Assembly: GCA_026874595.1 (NCBI GenBank)
Contig: CM049308.1
Coordinates: 50,412,624 to 50,476,623 of the forward strand
Source: Sipunculus nudus
Taxonomy: Eukaryota; Annelida; Sipuncula; Golfingiida; Sipunculidae
Direction of reading: 5' to 3'
DNA length: 64,000 bases
Position 1 is the stretch's first letter; each line of letters starts with the position of its first letter. Made by a program: the position numbers and the translations under genes. The notes under the pieces are model-generated. The model searched no databases and was not told where the DNA came from. It worked only from the letters and a program-made list of their open reading frames with translations. Positions 38,055-48,445 of this stretch are shown here, in pieces.

Positions 38055-38266
38055 TTCGTCGATACATTGCCCCCGCACTTTATCAATGGAATTCTCAGGA
38101 ACTGCATGCAGCCGAGGAAGAAGCGCTTTAACTGGGGTCGATCGGTTAAATTGCGGTTACATTTTGTGGAGGATCAGTCAAATGCTGAATGGTGGATTCA
38201 GACAATCCCTATGGCGCCTATGGCGCTCTTTGAGGACTACATGTGTAGTCAAAGAAATATGTGCAT
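38055..38266 (+). CDS. Candidate internal exon of an unrecognised plus-strand gene
   Basis: The acceptor TTTTATTTCAG ends at 38054. The frame then reads FVDTLPPHFINGILRNCM..., QPRKKRFNWGRSVKL, EDQSNAEWWIQTIPM and ALFEDYMCSQRNMCM. Composition and residue use look like a real protein, with tryptophans and few rare residues. With a donor at AT|GTAGCT (38267) it ends in phase 2, which fits the start phase of the exon at 40374, but this donor is weak and the frame meets TAG if it is not used. I recognise no domain. Alternatively, this could be the last exon of a separate short gene ending ...RNMCM-stop, or chance. Confidence 0.35.
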
Positions 38267-38599
38267 GTAGCTGCCGCATTTAACGGACTGAAATATATGG
38301 CTCTGCCAAGAGTTAGCCTCCCGCTAATGCATATCTCGGCGAAGACCGGTCATATATCCTTTATCATATATAACCTTACAACCTAACAAGCTCGGTTAGC
38401 TCTTTCATCTTTTCTAAAGACAAAACACATAATGTGGGGGGGGGGGGGGTATGTATGGAAAGGGGTTAGGGATAAAAACATTGTTGGATTTCCCCGTGGG
38501 GCCCACATGCATGAAAAGGCAACATAAAGGTGTTTGATACGCTCCCGAGGCAGCGGAAATCTTGCGCTTCTAAAGAAGCTAGTACTGGTTTTCACGCTG

Positions 38600-39060
38600 C
38601 CTGTTTTGACCGTTTATGATGCATTTAAACAACAGGTTGTGCACATGGGCCTGTCTGCTTGAGAAACTGCTGATGTGACTATCAGCCAACCAAAAGCAAG
38701 TCAACAAACACTCGACAGGCATCAGGCTCCGCCCAAAAAACCACGTGCGGGGCCATTCTCTCTGAGCTTTTTCAAGCGGTCGCCGGGGCGATGAGCTGTC
38801 ACTCAAAACGAAATGAACAACATTGGCTTCGTGTATTCCTGCTTGGCTGGTAAGCCGTTTTGCTTCCTGTACAGGGTCTCATCTGATTGGACCAAAATAC
38901 AGTGCTCCCCTCTGGTGTAGAGATTCAGGATACAAGGTCATAACAAACAGCGCTTATGATATAGGTAGTTGGCCTATGGGTAAAGCGCTGTGTAAAGAGC
39001 GTAGGTGTTTGACCACACCCTTTATATAAAACGATAAAACCTCATGGCTTACGTGAAAGG
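38600..39060. other. GC-richer non-repetitive stretch between candidate exons
   Basis: Complex sequence with competing openings of 68-84 codons on both strands and no splice-bounded reading. A CpG-rich core at about 38725-38800 (CCACGTGCGGGGCC, GTCGCCGGGGCGATGAGC) could be regulatory. Confidence 0.25.
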
Positions 39061-40373
39061 TGGAACGAGCACACCATGCAGGAACAAGGTTCTTTAAATT
39101 CAAAACAGGTCTCTTTGATGTATGTGCACGTGGATGTGTCACTTTGTTTGTGGTGCTATATGTTTTGGAGTGGGACAGTATAATACAATAGGAATATATA
39201 CACCTCAAACGCCAGAGCCCACTTTATCTTACCAAGTAACCAACGTATAATTATGCATCACCCTTTTGCATGAAGGAGCTATATAGTTCTCTCTTATATA
39301 TAGAACCATGTATAATATTGATGTATATGAGGACTTTAAATTGTATTTAACTGGCAGTTGTTGGTTTTAGAGTGAAACATTAATTTTATACCGAAAAAAA
39401 AGAGCATGAAAATCTTTAAATATATGACCAAGGACGCATACATCAAATAACTTTACGTCATCAGAGTTATTTTGAGGTATATCAGTCGATTTAATTAGGC
39501 CTATATTCACAATGAATCGTCCGTGCATGCTTTCATGTCTAATTTAACATGAGCAAAGGATTTCATTAAAAAGATACTATATATCAGCCAAAAAGATTCT
39601 TTCTGTTATAAAATAAAAATAATTTCTTATTACGGGTAATTTTTTTTAAAATATTCAGTTAAAATTAATTAAAAGAAATGACATGCACAATACATTCTCA
39701 ATGCAGCCGGCCTGAAAATGAAATACTTATTGCATAGCTAAGCATGTCGGTCCTGCATGGTGGTTTAAAAATTTTGCAAGTAAATTATTTACTGGTCATT
39801 TTTTCATCCGACCATAACTTTCAATATTTTGTAACAAGTTAAAAAGTAAACCTCCTATAGCCTCTTCTTCTGACAAAGCAATTAAAAGGCATTTTAATCC
39901 ATGGTTTTCGTGATAAAAACCAATGTTACAAATTTAATGCTACTTCGTTATCATCCGTTTCCATACTCAAATAGGTAAGATAAATTATTAAAAAAAAAAA
40001 AAGTTATAAGCAGGACTGGTTTTCCCACGGGACGATGATAATTAACACATATAAATAAGATATTTGAAATGTATTAATTTCAATGCGAATGCTGAAGAAA
40101 TGAATCATCACCCAAGTGTTCATGTTTAGATAAAAGATTATATATAAACTAGACACAAAGATGGAAGGGGTCATCAGATTCAAACATAAGCTATATGGCA
40201 TTTCCTTCAATGTGTATTTAATGGAAAGGTTTTGATTTGTGATGAATGTTTGAAATAAGACACAACTCAAATCTTTTAACTGAATATATAGTTTTATAAA
40301 CATTTACATAAAATATAGAGTACCCATGTGTTTGATTTACAAAATATTTAAAACAATCAATTTTATCTTAAAG

Positions 40374-40473
40374 GTACGAGACGAACCTATTGGATTACTT
40401 CCCTCATCACATCACTCTTCAATATGACAAACATTTCATGTTTTATGTGGTGGACCAGTTAAAAAAAAGCAGG
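40374..40473 (+). CDS. Candidate internal exon of the same unrecognised gene
   Basis: Acceptor ATCTTAAAG ends at 40373 and donor AGCAGG|GTAAGA at 40474. With the first G completing a codon, the exon reads YETNLLDYFPHHITLQYD, then KHFMFYVVDQLKKSR, and ends in phase 0. The consensus donor and protein-like sequence make this the best exon of the set. No family recognised; there is no signal or full membrane segment. The following (TA)n tract starts about 30 bases into the intron. Confidence 0.5.
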
Positions 40474-40503
40474 GTAAGAAAACAAAGGAGCTGCTTTTAT
40501 AAC

Positions 40504-40504
<1 letters not shown>

Positions 40505-40568
<64 letters not shown>
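40505..40568. repeat. (TA)n microsatellite
   Basis: About 32 TA units within the intron between the exons at 40374 and 40853. Confidence 0.95.
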
Positions 40569-40570
<2 letters not shown>

Positions 40571-40852
40571 CTACGTCATTTGAGTGTATACACCACATGT
40601 CACTGCTAACTAGGGCTTGGGGGTGATCTTTAGATTTTATGCCTTTTCCAAATTATATGCATTACAGAAGCCTTTTACATGGCAATGTCTTCATCGATAA
40701 TGTGTGTCTATATTTCCTTGTACACCCAAGTGAACTGGTCTCCCAGCTCTCTGAAGTGTATGCTGACACAGGTCAGCTTGTATCTTGACCCTGAGCATAA
40801 TAAGTCTTATATATTAAAGCACCAGTTCTGTTGGTATTGTTGTCATCTTCAG

Positions 40853-40897
40853 GTTATGTCCATAATTTTGAGAATGCCAGAAACAGTAGCAGAATGA
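40853..40897 (+). CDS. Candidate terminal exon of the unrecognised plus-strand gene
   Basis: A strong polypyrimidine acceptor (TGTTGTCATCTTCAG) ends at 40852. In phase 0, matching the previous exon, it reads VMSIILRMPETVAE and stops with TGA at 40895-40897. An overlapping phase-1 reading is open much longer (YVHNFENARNSSRMSKNQ ... SEMIEENVD, TGA at about 40981) and also looks protein-like, but it does not fit the phase of the upstream exon. AATAAA-like hexamers near 41085-41095 could terminate the transcript. It converges on the SRCR-ZP gene. Confidence 0.4.
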   Translation, partial: VMSIILRMPETVAE

Positions 40898-41097
40898 GCA
40901 AGAACCAGGACACCTCAACCGGTACACCTTTGGCTCGCTCTATCAATGGAGCGTCTGAAATGATAGAAGAAAATGTAGACTGAGTGGACACATGGACCAG
41001 CCAACTCTTCTGTCATCACTGGATAAAAAAAGCTAAAGAAATTACATGAAAAAGACAAAAGAATCATGTTAAAAATTTGAAAATAAAAATAAATAAA

Positions 41098-41835
41098 TAC
41101 CTTAACAGATAACTCTAAGGTTATGCAGTATAGTGTTGAAAATATGTATTAAAATGTATGCAAACAAAGGTAGGTGGCTATACATTTAGATATTAGTCTA
41201 AATATATATTTCCTAGGTTTCCTGTTTAGTAAGAAACATAATCTTCAATTAAGCCCATCCCTGGCACTTAGTCAATGAACTGGTATGTTCTGCTGACACA
41301 TTTATCTCACACAGGTGTTGCTTTTTCCTATTTAAATATACGCGTGTACAAAATTGGCCATTAGCCATCTACTGTTTATGGAGTGAACTACAAACAATAT
41401 CGGTTTTACTGGGTAAAAGAGTCAGTTGTTCATGACTATATAAAATAGAAGGTGTTTGAAAAGAAATTCAATATAAGGCGAGGCTGTAATGAGGATGAGA
41501 CAGAAGCTGTAGAACAACGATGCCAATCACAATGGTGTCTGCCTTAAATAAGTTGGCTAACATTACTTGATAATGGGCAGAGAATGTGTCACTGAAACAA
41601 GAAGCCCTGCATTGTAATAATGTCCCATCCCCTATACAAATACAAGGTTTATGTTGGACTGGTTAGTCTTTGTTCCTACACAGGAAATTAACTCTGAACT
41701 GCAGATTGTGACCCATCTGCAGTTCTCTCTGCCTCAAACTGGATGTTTTCTTCTAATGGATAATTATTTATCCATTTTAATCTGTCCATTAACTAAATCA
41801 ATTATTTATCAAGGATCAATAAGCTGTAAGACTAC
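41098..41835. other. Gap holding the unresolved 3' end of the SRCR-ZP gene
   Basis: The minus-strand gene leaves exon 10 in phase 1 and must continue here or beyond. Two minus-strand acceptors fit weakly: one ending at about 41594 (CTTCTTGTTTCAG, then VTHSLPIIK and TAA) and one at about 41411 (CTCTTTTACCCAG, then about 24 residues ending ...NFVHAYI and TAA). Neither gives the membrane anchor expected of a ZP protein, so I do not call either as an exon. Confidence 0.4.
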
Positions 41836-41946
41836 CTGTGTAGCCTGGAGTTTTGCTCAGTCTAGTAACAGGTTTAACCCTTTGATGGGGAGTATCTGGT
41901 GAGCGTATCTGATTTCCTCTGGGCTTGGTATCTGCAGCTTTTATAT
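41836..41946 (-). CDS. SRCR-ZP gene, exon 10 (low-complexity tail)
   Basis: Acceptor GTATCTTACAG above 41946, donor CTACACAG|GTAGTC below 41836, phase 1 in and out, as for exon 9. It reads DIKAADTKPRGNQIRSPD then TPHQRVKPVTRLSKTPGYT: polar, basic and proline-rich, with no cysteine and no hydrophobic segment. It corresponds to residues about 670-706 and extends the linker that follows the ZP module. It is the last exon I can support; the reading frame is not closed here. Confidence 0.65.
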
Positions 41947-42272
41947 CTGTAAGATACAGTAAATCTACAGTTTAATAACATGGAGATATCAAATGCATTT
42001 GTAATTACAAGAATCACGAGATGAAAAAAACAATAAACAGATAAACTTACCAGTATAAATATCACAAAAAATTAATGGATATCCAAACTGTTGGATGCTT
42101 AAACATCTGGTGCATTGAACTACTCGTTTTACTTGTGTTTAAGTTAAAGTAGAGCACACACACAGCATCTATAATAAAAATACAAAATATAACTTTTTTT
42201 TGACTATTTAAAAATAAAAACTTCTTTGTTACACTTAAGTCCACCACATCAGGTAAGCTCATTTTACAACTA

Positions 42273-42447
42273 CAGTGGAACCCCATAATTACGACCACCT
42301 TGGGGACTGACCAATGTGGTCGTAATTTGGGGGTGGCCGATTTGTGAAACTCTTAATTACCTGTATCTTATATTCGGGACCAAGAAAAGTGGTTGTAATG
42401 TGGGGGTGGTCACAGTTGCGGAGAGGTCGCAAGGCAGGGTTCCACTG
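42273..42447. mobile_element. MITE with CAGTGGAACCC terminal inverted repeats and TA flanks
   Basis: Begins CAGTGGAACCCC and ends GGGTTCCACTG, a perfect 11-base inverted pair, flanked on both sides by TA. Inside are ATTACGACCACCTTGGGGAC and GTGGTCGTAATTTGGGGGTGG, sub-terminal inverted modules. The TA flank and CAGT-type end fit the Tc1/mariner/pogo superfamily. No coding capacity. It is inserted in intron 9 of the SRCR-ZP gene. Confidence 0.8.
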
Positions 42448-42513
42448 TATATTAAAATCATATCAGGCAAAATCAGCATTTATTTTGTTCTCCATTCTAA
42501 ATATTAAAGATAC

Positions 42514-42777
42514 CTTTAAAGTTGGGCAGAAATTGGACTCCCTGGCTAGACTGTGGTTTGGTAATAGTTGACAGCCTGACCTCTGACTGAGGTCTGACTT
42601 CTGACTGTGGTCTGACCCCTGACTGTGGTCTGACTTCTGACTGTGGCCTGACTTCTGACTGTGGCCTTAATTGTGGCTTGATCTTTGAATGTGGCTTGAA
42701 TTCTGACTGTGCCTGGACCTCGGACCCCTGTTTGCTATTGATTAGTGGTTTTCCATCATCTTCAGATAGATAGTACT
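42514..42777 (-). CDS. SRCR-ZP gene, exon 9 (RPQSEV hexapeptide repeats)
   Basis: Acceptor TATTTTTCTCAG, donor TTTAAAG|GTATCT, phase 1 at both ends. It reads EYYLSEDDGKPLINSKQGSE, then a Gln/Ser/Lys/Pro-rich stretch with five tandem hexapeptides RPQS[E/G]V (18-base DNA repeat at about 42578-42668), then LSTITKPQSSQGVQFLPNFK. It is a flexible, disordered, probably extracellular spacer after the ZP module, residues about 582-669. The DNA repeat predicts copy-number variation between alleles. The 3' splice site lies in the first unit of a 32-bp intronic tandem repeat. Confidence 0.85.
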
Positions 42778-43063
42778 CTGAGAAAAATATATAGATCACA
42801 CATATCACTCTGACAAAGAGAAAAGGATCATAAATGGTACTCAGAGAAGATAAAAATATCAAAAACAGTACCCTAAAAAGATAGAAGTATCATAAATAGC
42901 ACTCAGAGAAATATGTAAAGATCATGATTATTGTACTCTGAGAAAGATAAGAGGATCACACATAGTACCCTAAGAAAAAAAACAAGGATCACAGACAGTG
43001 CCGAAAAAAAGATAAAATGTTCATCAATAGCACTCTGTGAGATATTTAAAAATCATAATTACA
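42774..43063 (-). repeat. 32-bp tandem repeat carrying splice-acceptor look-alikes
   Basis: Nine degenerate units of about 32 bases start at 42774, 42806, 42838, 42869, 42900, 42934, 42966, 42999 and 43031, with plus-strand consensus near TACTCTGAGAAAGATAAGGATCA. Read on the minus strand each unit gives CTTTCTCAG|AGTA, which is the real acceptor of exon 9 in the first unit. More diverged units follow at about 43260-43380, beyond a MITE-like insertion. Confidence 0.75.
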
Positions 43064-43258
43064 GTCTACCCTAGTGTATTCGCTGATTTCGGGATAGAGA
43101 AAAAAGTTGGCGATAGGCAAGGGTGGCGGATCAACGAGGGTGTTGGCATAATCTGATAAATATAAAGTAGGGACATCAGGAATTTGTGAATTGTTGTCGA
43201 AAAGGCAAGTTTGTCGGATAAAACAGGCGGCAATTACTGTTTACTGTATTGTACTGTA
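43064..43258. mobile_element. Possible decayed pogo/Tigger-type MITE
   Basis: Starts TACAGTCTACCCTAGTGTATTCGC, like the CAGTNNACCCT ends of pogo-type MITEs, with GCTGATTTCGGGATAG and AGTTGGCGATAGGC inside. The right end is unclear (near ACTGTACTATAG). It interrupts the 32-bp repeat array. Confidence 0.4.
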
Positions 43259-43457
43259 CTATAGTGAAAGATATAAGGATCATGAATATTATTTTTAAAA
43301 AATTATAAGGATCATTAATAGTATTCTGATATATATTAATGGATCAAAAATAGTAGTTTGTGAAATATCAAAGGATAATATGTTACAGCACCACAAAAAA
43401 GGTTATGTTTACTTGCAAACAACATGAGGGTGAAATAAAATGACAATAACAACACAC

Positions 43458-43795
43458 CTGTTATCACAGTTTCACCAAAAGTTCTGTCATCTCTCTGCTG
43501 AAACAGATTAGGACCTTGTCCTGCAAGTAACACTATGAATGGGCCCTGCTGCACCTTCTCAAGTTTGGCATCAACCCCTGACGACTGTAAGCTGGCTGAC
43601 CTTCGTTTTCTGTGACCAGACACACATGACCTGTCACAGTATGCATTCTTCTCTAGCATTGTGTCACAAACATAGGCGTCACATGACAGGAACAGTTGAT
43701 CGTAACCATGGAACTTGGGGACTTTGAATTTAAAACCCCAGCGATGAATGTCAAAATTGAAATAAGCCAAGTCTAAAGCTGGTGCTAGTGGACAT
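43458..43795 (-). CDS. SRCR-ZP gene, exon 8 (ZP-C subdomain and furin site)
   Basis: Acceptor TTTTTGCATTACAG, donor ATAACAG|GTGTGT; enters in phase 2, leaves in phase 1. It reads RCPLAPALDLAYFNFDIH, RWGFKFKVPKFHGYDQLFLS, CDAYVCDTMLEKNAYCDRSC and GHRKRRSASLQ. The CP..P after the preceding ...FTFMEN, the F-K-F strand pattern, the CDA.VC and final C..SC are the standard ZP-C signature. The basic tetrad RKRR is where ZP proteins carry the consensus furin cleavage site that releases the mature polymerising protein. Residues about 469-581. Confidence 0.9.
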
Positions 43796-44237
43796 CTGTA
43801 ATGCAAAAACAAAAATTGCTTACACGTTACATATAATTATTATTAAAACATGACAGACAATGATGGGAGAACTGATCCTTTAAGAGAACCTCTTGTTTTC
43901 ATAATTTGTGGGTTCTCAGCAAGTTAAGTTAATGCGCTTTTTAATTAAGGGAAGCATTTTATAGTAGGTAATGTCAATCACAAGTGACCAGAGACAAACA
44001 CAGGGTAATGGAGGACATTACATTGTCAGTCTTCTTGAATTTAAGTTTCATCCACATTAAAAATGTTAAGTTAAGGATTGGTTCAATGGCATTTTGTAGA
44101 CAGGAAGGTCTTGGTGCCAGGGAGAGAATATTTGACGTCAGATGTCTTGTACTAGGTATGGATGCTGAGTTAAGCTTCATTCTGTTAGTACATGTGTCTC
44201 TTTGATGTGTATAACATATCTCAAACTTTTATATACA

Positions 44238-44400
44238 GTGAACCCTTCCAGTAATGAACACTGGCAGGGCCTGATAACATGTTGGTTATAGAAAGATGTT
44301 ACTTCTAACACCATTTTTCATGGGACTGCATTCTGTGTCTATAATCAGAGGTGTTCATATTAAAGCTAAAGTGCCTGTCAGGAAAGGCTTCCCTGCATGC
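44238..44400. mobile_element. Possible decayed MITE, CAGTGAACCC type
   Basis: TACAGTGAACCCTTCCAGTAATGAACACT resembles the ends of the 42273 element and of pogo-type MITEs. No matching right terminus was identified, so the end coordinate is a guess. It lies in intron 7 of the SRCR-ZP gene. Confidence 0.3.
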
Positions 44401-44527
44401 AGCATATTCTGAATAAATTTCATAGACAATGGGACCTAGTGGCAAGGCTGCCATAATTAAATTCTGAAGGCATTCCTTAGTATGTCTTCTGTAAAGATGA
44501 GCACATGTTTAAATAAAGAAAACCAAC

Positions 44528-44913
44528 CTATTTTCCATAAATGTGAACCTTGGAGAACCTTGTGAGCCGGCTAAGAACCTGCACTCTGGTACAACAAGGA
44601 ACAATCTCTCATCCCATGTGGACGTGCTGACCTCACAGAACACTTCTTGACCTTTGGTGACCTCTGCAGGATACCTGAGTGGGTCATCAAACCTGTCATC
44701 CTCGTAGCACTCCAGTTTGTAGGTTGTGTTGGTTTTTGTGTATTTGGACTCTGCCTGCTTGATGAGTGGTGTAAACTGTGTTTTAATTGTTCCATTTTTC
44801 GCTTTTGAGCAACATACTTGACGGTTCCAGGCTGCATCTGTGAGGAGACCAGATGACCCTCTGAGTGGAGAGTGGTGTAGATGATAGCAGTAGTGCTTGT
44901 ATGAGTGGTCAAC
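44528..44913 (-). CDS. SRCR-ZP gene, exon 7 (ZP-N end to ZP-C start)
   Basis: Acceptor ATATTTTAG, donor AAAATAG|GTTGGT. It is open in one frame for 128 codons, phase 0 in, 2 out. The second half is clearly ZP: VCCSKAKNGTIKTQFTPLIK, then TNTTYKLECYEDDRFDDP, then EVTKGQEVFCEVSTSTWDER and LFLVVPECRFLAGSQGSPRF, with Asn-linked sites at NGT and NTT. The first roughly 35 residues in this frame (VDHSYKHYCYHLHHSP...) look less ZP-like than an overlapping frame. The donor of exon 6 is also non-ideal, so the junction should be checked against a transcript. Residues about 341-468. Confidence 0.85.
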
Positions 44914-46175
44914 CTAAAATATTATAAATGTTATCTCAAATGAAGAAACATGGTCTGTGATCAGTATATGGGGTAACTCAGTCCCTGTTTTCTGTTAAAA
45001 TACAGATTAAAAACTAGAAATCTGCATTCTAATGAATGCAAGCATCCGCCATGTGGGGGTCCCTAATATTGTTGGATGCTTCCCAATGTGTGTTTGCATT
45101 CCCTTATTCAGCCCATTTTACCAGATTCATTCGTGCACAAGTAACCGTACATTTGTGAATATTCCTTGTTGACATTTCTAAATCTGAACTCAATCTGAAC
45201 TGTTAAACAACAATAAAAAAGTGTTTATCCCAGTGTAGCACACAGGTATTCACTGTGTCTTTTTTTCTTGCACTGGTTTCAATGATGTGATCAAGTCCAC
45301 ACAATCCAGTAAGAGTCCTTGAGGTTTAAGTCCAAGTCTAGCTTCTTCAAATCTGAGTTATTTGGAACCGGAGTCCAAGTCTGAACCATATGTAAAAATC
45401 ACCTCATTTAAGGAATTTACGTATATCAGTTTTTACTTTAATGTTTAATTACATTTAGCTCTTGATGCAGAGCTAAAGCTCAGTTTGTTAAGTATTATTT
45501 TGTGTAATATTTTCTAACACACATATACAAACCTTTTAAGTATGTGACTGAATTTTTTATCACCTGGAATTGAGTAGCACTTGGTTTAAAATCCAAGTCC
45601 AGGACACCTGAGTTCAAGTCTGAGTTGAGTCCCTAAAATAGTGGACTCCAGTCAAAGTCCTTCATCACTGTATTTTTTCCATTCAACGTTCAAGTCAGCA
45701 ATGGAGTGAATATGCATATACTGTGGCTGGCTTTATAATCATCAGGTTAAATATTTGCTATTTTCACCTCTTCAGTGTTTTGCAAGTTTCATTTTCACAA
45801 TGTACCCAGCAGTACCATATATAATGTACATAACCAATATTATATCAGTTACCTTATATGCGTCGAAAACATTAACAATTGCACAGGGAGCTAAGGGCAT
45901 ATTGATTAGGTGGCAGATATATAAATGAAATGATATTATATATTTACCAATCTCTGAATTACAGGTAACAAAAATGTATGCTTATATTGACACTGTCCAC
46001 ATAGAGGCTATAATATAAATCTGTGTTCATATGTACAGAAGTGTTGTCTTAATCACAAACGTTTTATTTTCTTGATAATTTCCCTTCCGCGAATATCACA
46101 AATTTTAAACCATCACAAACAAAAGGCCAACCACAGTAATCAGAACAGGTCTATGAAGGTGAGACATGGACCAAC

Positions 46176-46363
46176 CTCAGTGCTGGTTGACTCACACTCG
46201 TCTAATGGTATCTTAAGGCAAGTGGCTCCCTCTACCATGTGCACCATCTCCAGGCTGTGACATGTCGGCTCAGTATACAGGTGCTTGCTTTCTGGGGCCT
46301 GTGTCTTGTTGAAGCACACGTGAAGAGTCTCACCATCACATTCTAAATGGACCTTAGGAGCCT
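46176..46363 (-). CDS. SRCR-ZP gene, exon 6 (ZP-N start)
   Basis: Acceptor AATATTTTTCAG; enters in phase 1. It reads EAPKVHLECDGETLHVCFNK, ..YTEPTCHSLEMVHM and VEGATCLKIPLDECESTSTE. The ECDGETLHVCFNK opening with further cysteines and the ..P.DEC.. segment is the ZP-N pattern; NKT is a glycosylation site. The donor placed at GAG|GTTGGT leaves phase 0. A stronger GTGAGT lies 13 bases earlier but puts a stop in exon 7. Residues about 278-340. Confidence 0.85.
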
Positions 46364-48445
46364 CTGAAAAATATTCAAATATACTGTAATTAATCTTTTG
46401 CCTTTTCATTTGTCATTTGCTTCAGATTAAAAGGCAACTGTAGAACAAGAAATTAATGTACAGAATGCACATCACATAACACATTTAATTTTTTTTATTT
46501 TAATTCAACTATTATCCTTTCTATCTTAAATTGGTATTTTCTTCAAATCTGCTTCACCACAATTAATTGGACAGTATAAAACTAAGATCAAATACTGAAA
46601 AGTAACAGACAGTCTTCATTACTTAAAATCAACCCATCATATTGCAAGGTCAGAAATAGTGGGGTTTTTTCATTTAGAATGTACATATTTTGAAAGGTTT
46701 TTGTCTTAGACTCAGTTATGCATAAAACATCACCTACTTATTCTGTAGTAGATATGTGATGACATGAAGAAAAAACAATTACTTCTGCAGAGGGCACAGA
46801 TAAGAGAACAAAAAAAAAACACTGGAGTTGGTTGTGTTGGAATCTGCAGTGATATTTCCTTCTTGAACATGCCAGTGGCTAAGACTGTACAATACATAAA
46901 TATATGGTAATAGAATGCATTAACTCAATTATGGTACCACTTAAGAGTTGTGATGATTTATGGAAGCTAATGTAATTAATGTAACATAACACTTTTACAT
47001 ATCCTTAAAGAGGGCTATTTAATAAGCTTGAATTGGAATGATATAACAGCTCTGTAGAATACATTTATCATTTGTTTAAGACTGGGAACTTTCTGTAACA
47101 TTTTTTTCATTAAAATACATATTTTATTGAGAACTAGAAAGACAGCTATAATGAGCACAAACTGACACTATGAACATTTCTTTCAGTACGATTATAAATA
47201 ACAATATGAAGAATTTTCTACAGCCTACAGTTCTAATTAGTGAATATATAATGAGGTTACACACGGTGATTAGATACAGATTTGAGTAAAAGATATTTTT
47301 ATTTATGACATACTGTGTTTGGGTTCTCGTTTCTGAGGGTTTCAAATTCGCAATATTTGCAAAAATGACACCTTTGATGAATTAGAAGCCTGATCTAATA
47401 AGGTGAACAGTCATTTATAATCTAGACTCATTGGCATTTTATGTATGTTATCCAGGCAACCAAACCTATGCTTTTAAAAGTCTTAAGGGAAAGGATTGAT
47501 ATTCCAGATAATAACCTGTATGTTGTGTTACCTGTAAATCAAAGCCTGACATTACCAGTATTAACAGATCTTTCATAGTATCTGCCTATAGGGTATAAGA
47601 CTTTCTTATCATTCTCATGGGTCTTATTCAAATTGTTAAGATTAATCACAAATATTAAATACTGTGATAATGGACATACTATTGCAAGAAAGTGAAAATG
47701 GAACCCATATGAAACAATGAAAAAAATGGAAATAGTGAAAAATGAGTGTAATTGAATATGAAGCCAACTACAGTATTTTTTTCTGTATTAAAAGTAAAAT
47801 TGTTCAGGCCACACAAAAAATAGTTTTCATGTACTTTGGGAACTGAAAAGTTAGAAGCATTTTTTTCAATTAACCTGTTGAGACAAAATGAATGGAATTT
47901 TGCCAACCTGCAAGAAGGATACAGAAATGTACTCAGTTCTTGTCTGGTTCACTTACCATGACAGCTTTATGACATCTATGAAGAGATAAAGCAAGAGCAC
48001 CAATTAAACAATAATATTACTGTCAGGGTTCATACTCATCTGGTAGATCCAAATTCTCAGAGTTTTCCACGCTTTCTCCTGGCCTTACAGAGATTTATCC
48101 AGGTCATACATTAACTAAATATTCAGTACATGTGTACATCTGATCAAAGTTGAAATGGTGTTCTTTCCATTGGACCCCATGTCAGTGCTCCATTGGACCC
48201 CATGGACCATCTCCAAAATTTAAGGAATATTCTAAGTGTACATGTATTTAAAAAGCCCTGTTTTTCAAGGTTCTATACTATGACTTGGAAAATTCATATA
48301 TAATATCCATGTGTAATCAAGATTTTTAGGTTGGTTAAAAACCTTGTGTTGTGCTCATTCAAATATGAAAAATACACTATATCTGTGATAAACAGGAGCA
48401 GCGAATACATAAACAATTTTTTATGTGGCCTTTCTGACAGTTAAC

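Noticed and set aside
42062-42298. Possible SRCR-ZP exon between exons 9 and 10
   Set aside because: The CACTGTAG acceptor lies in the MITE terminus and phase 1 meets TGA after three codons; exons 9 and 10 already match in phase.
45260-45670. Repeated GAGTCCAAGTC / AAGTCCAAG words in an intron of the SRCR-ZP gene
   Set aside because: Short words at irregular spacing without a stable unit; too degenerate to define a repeat.
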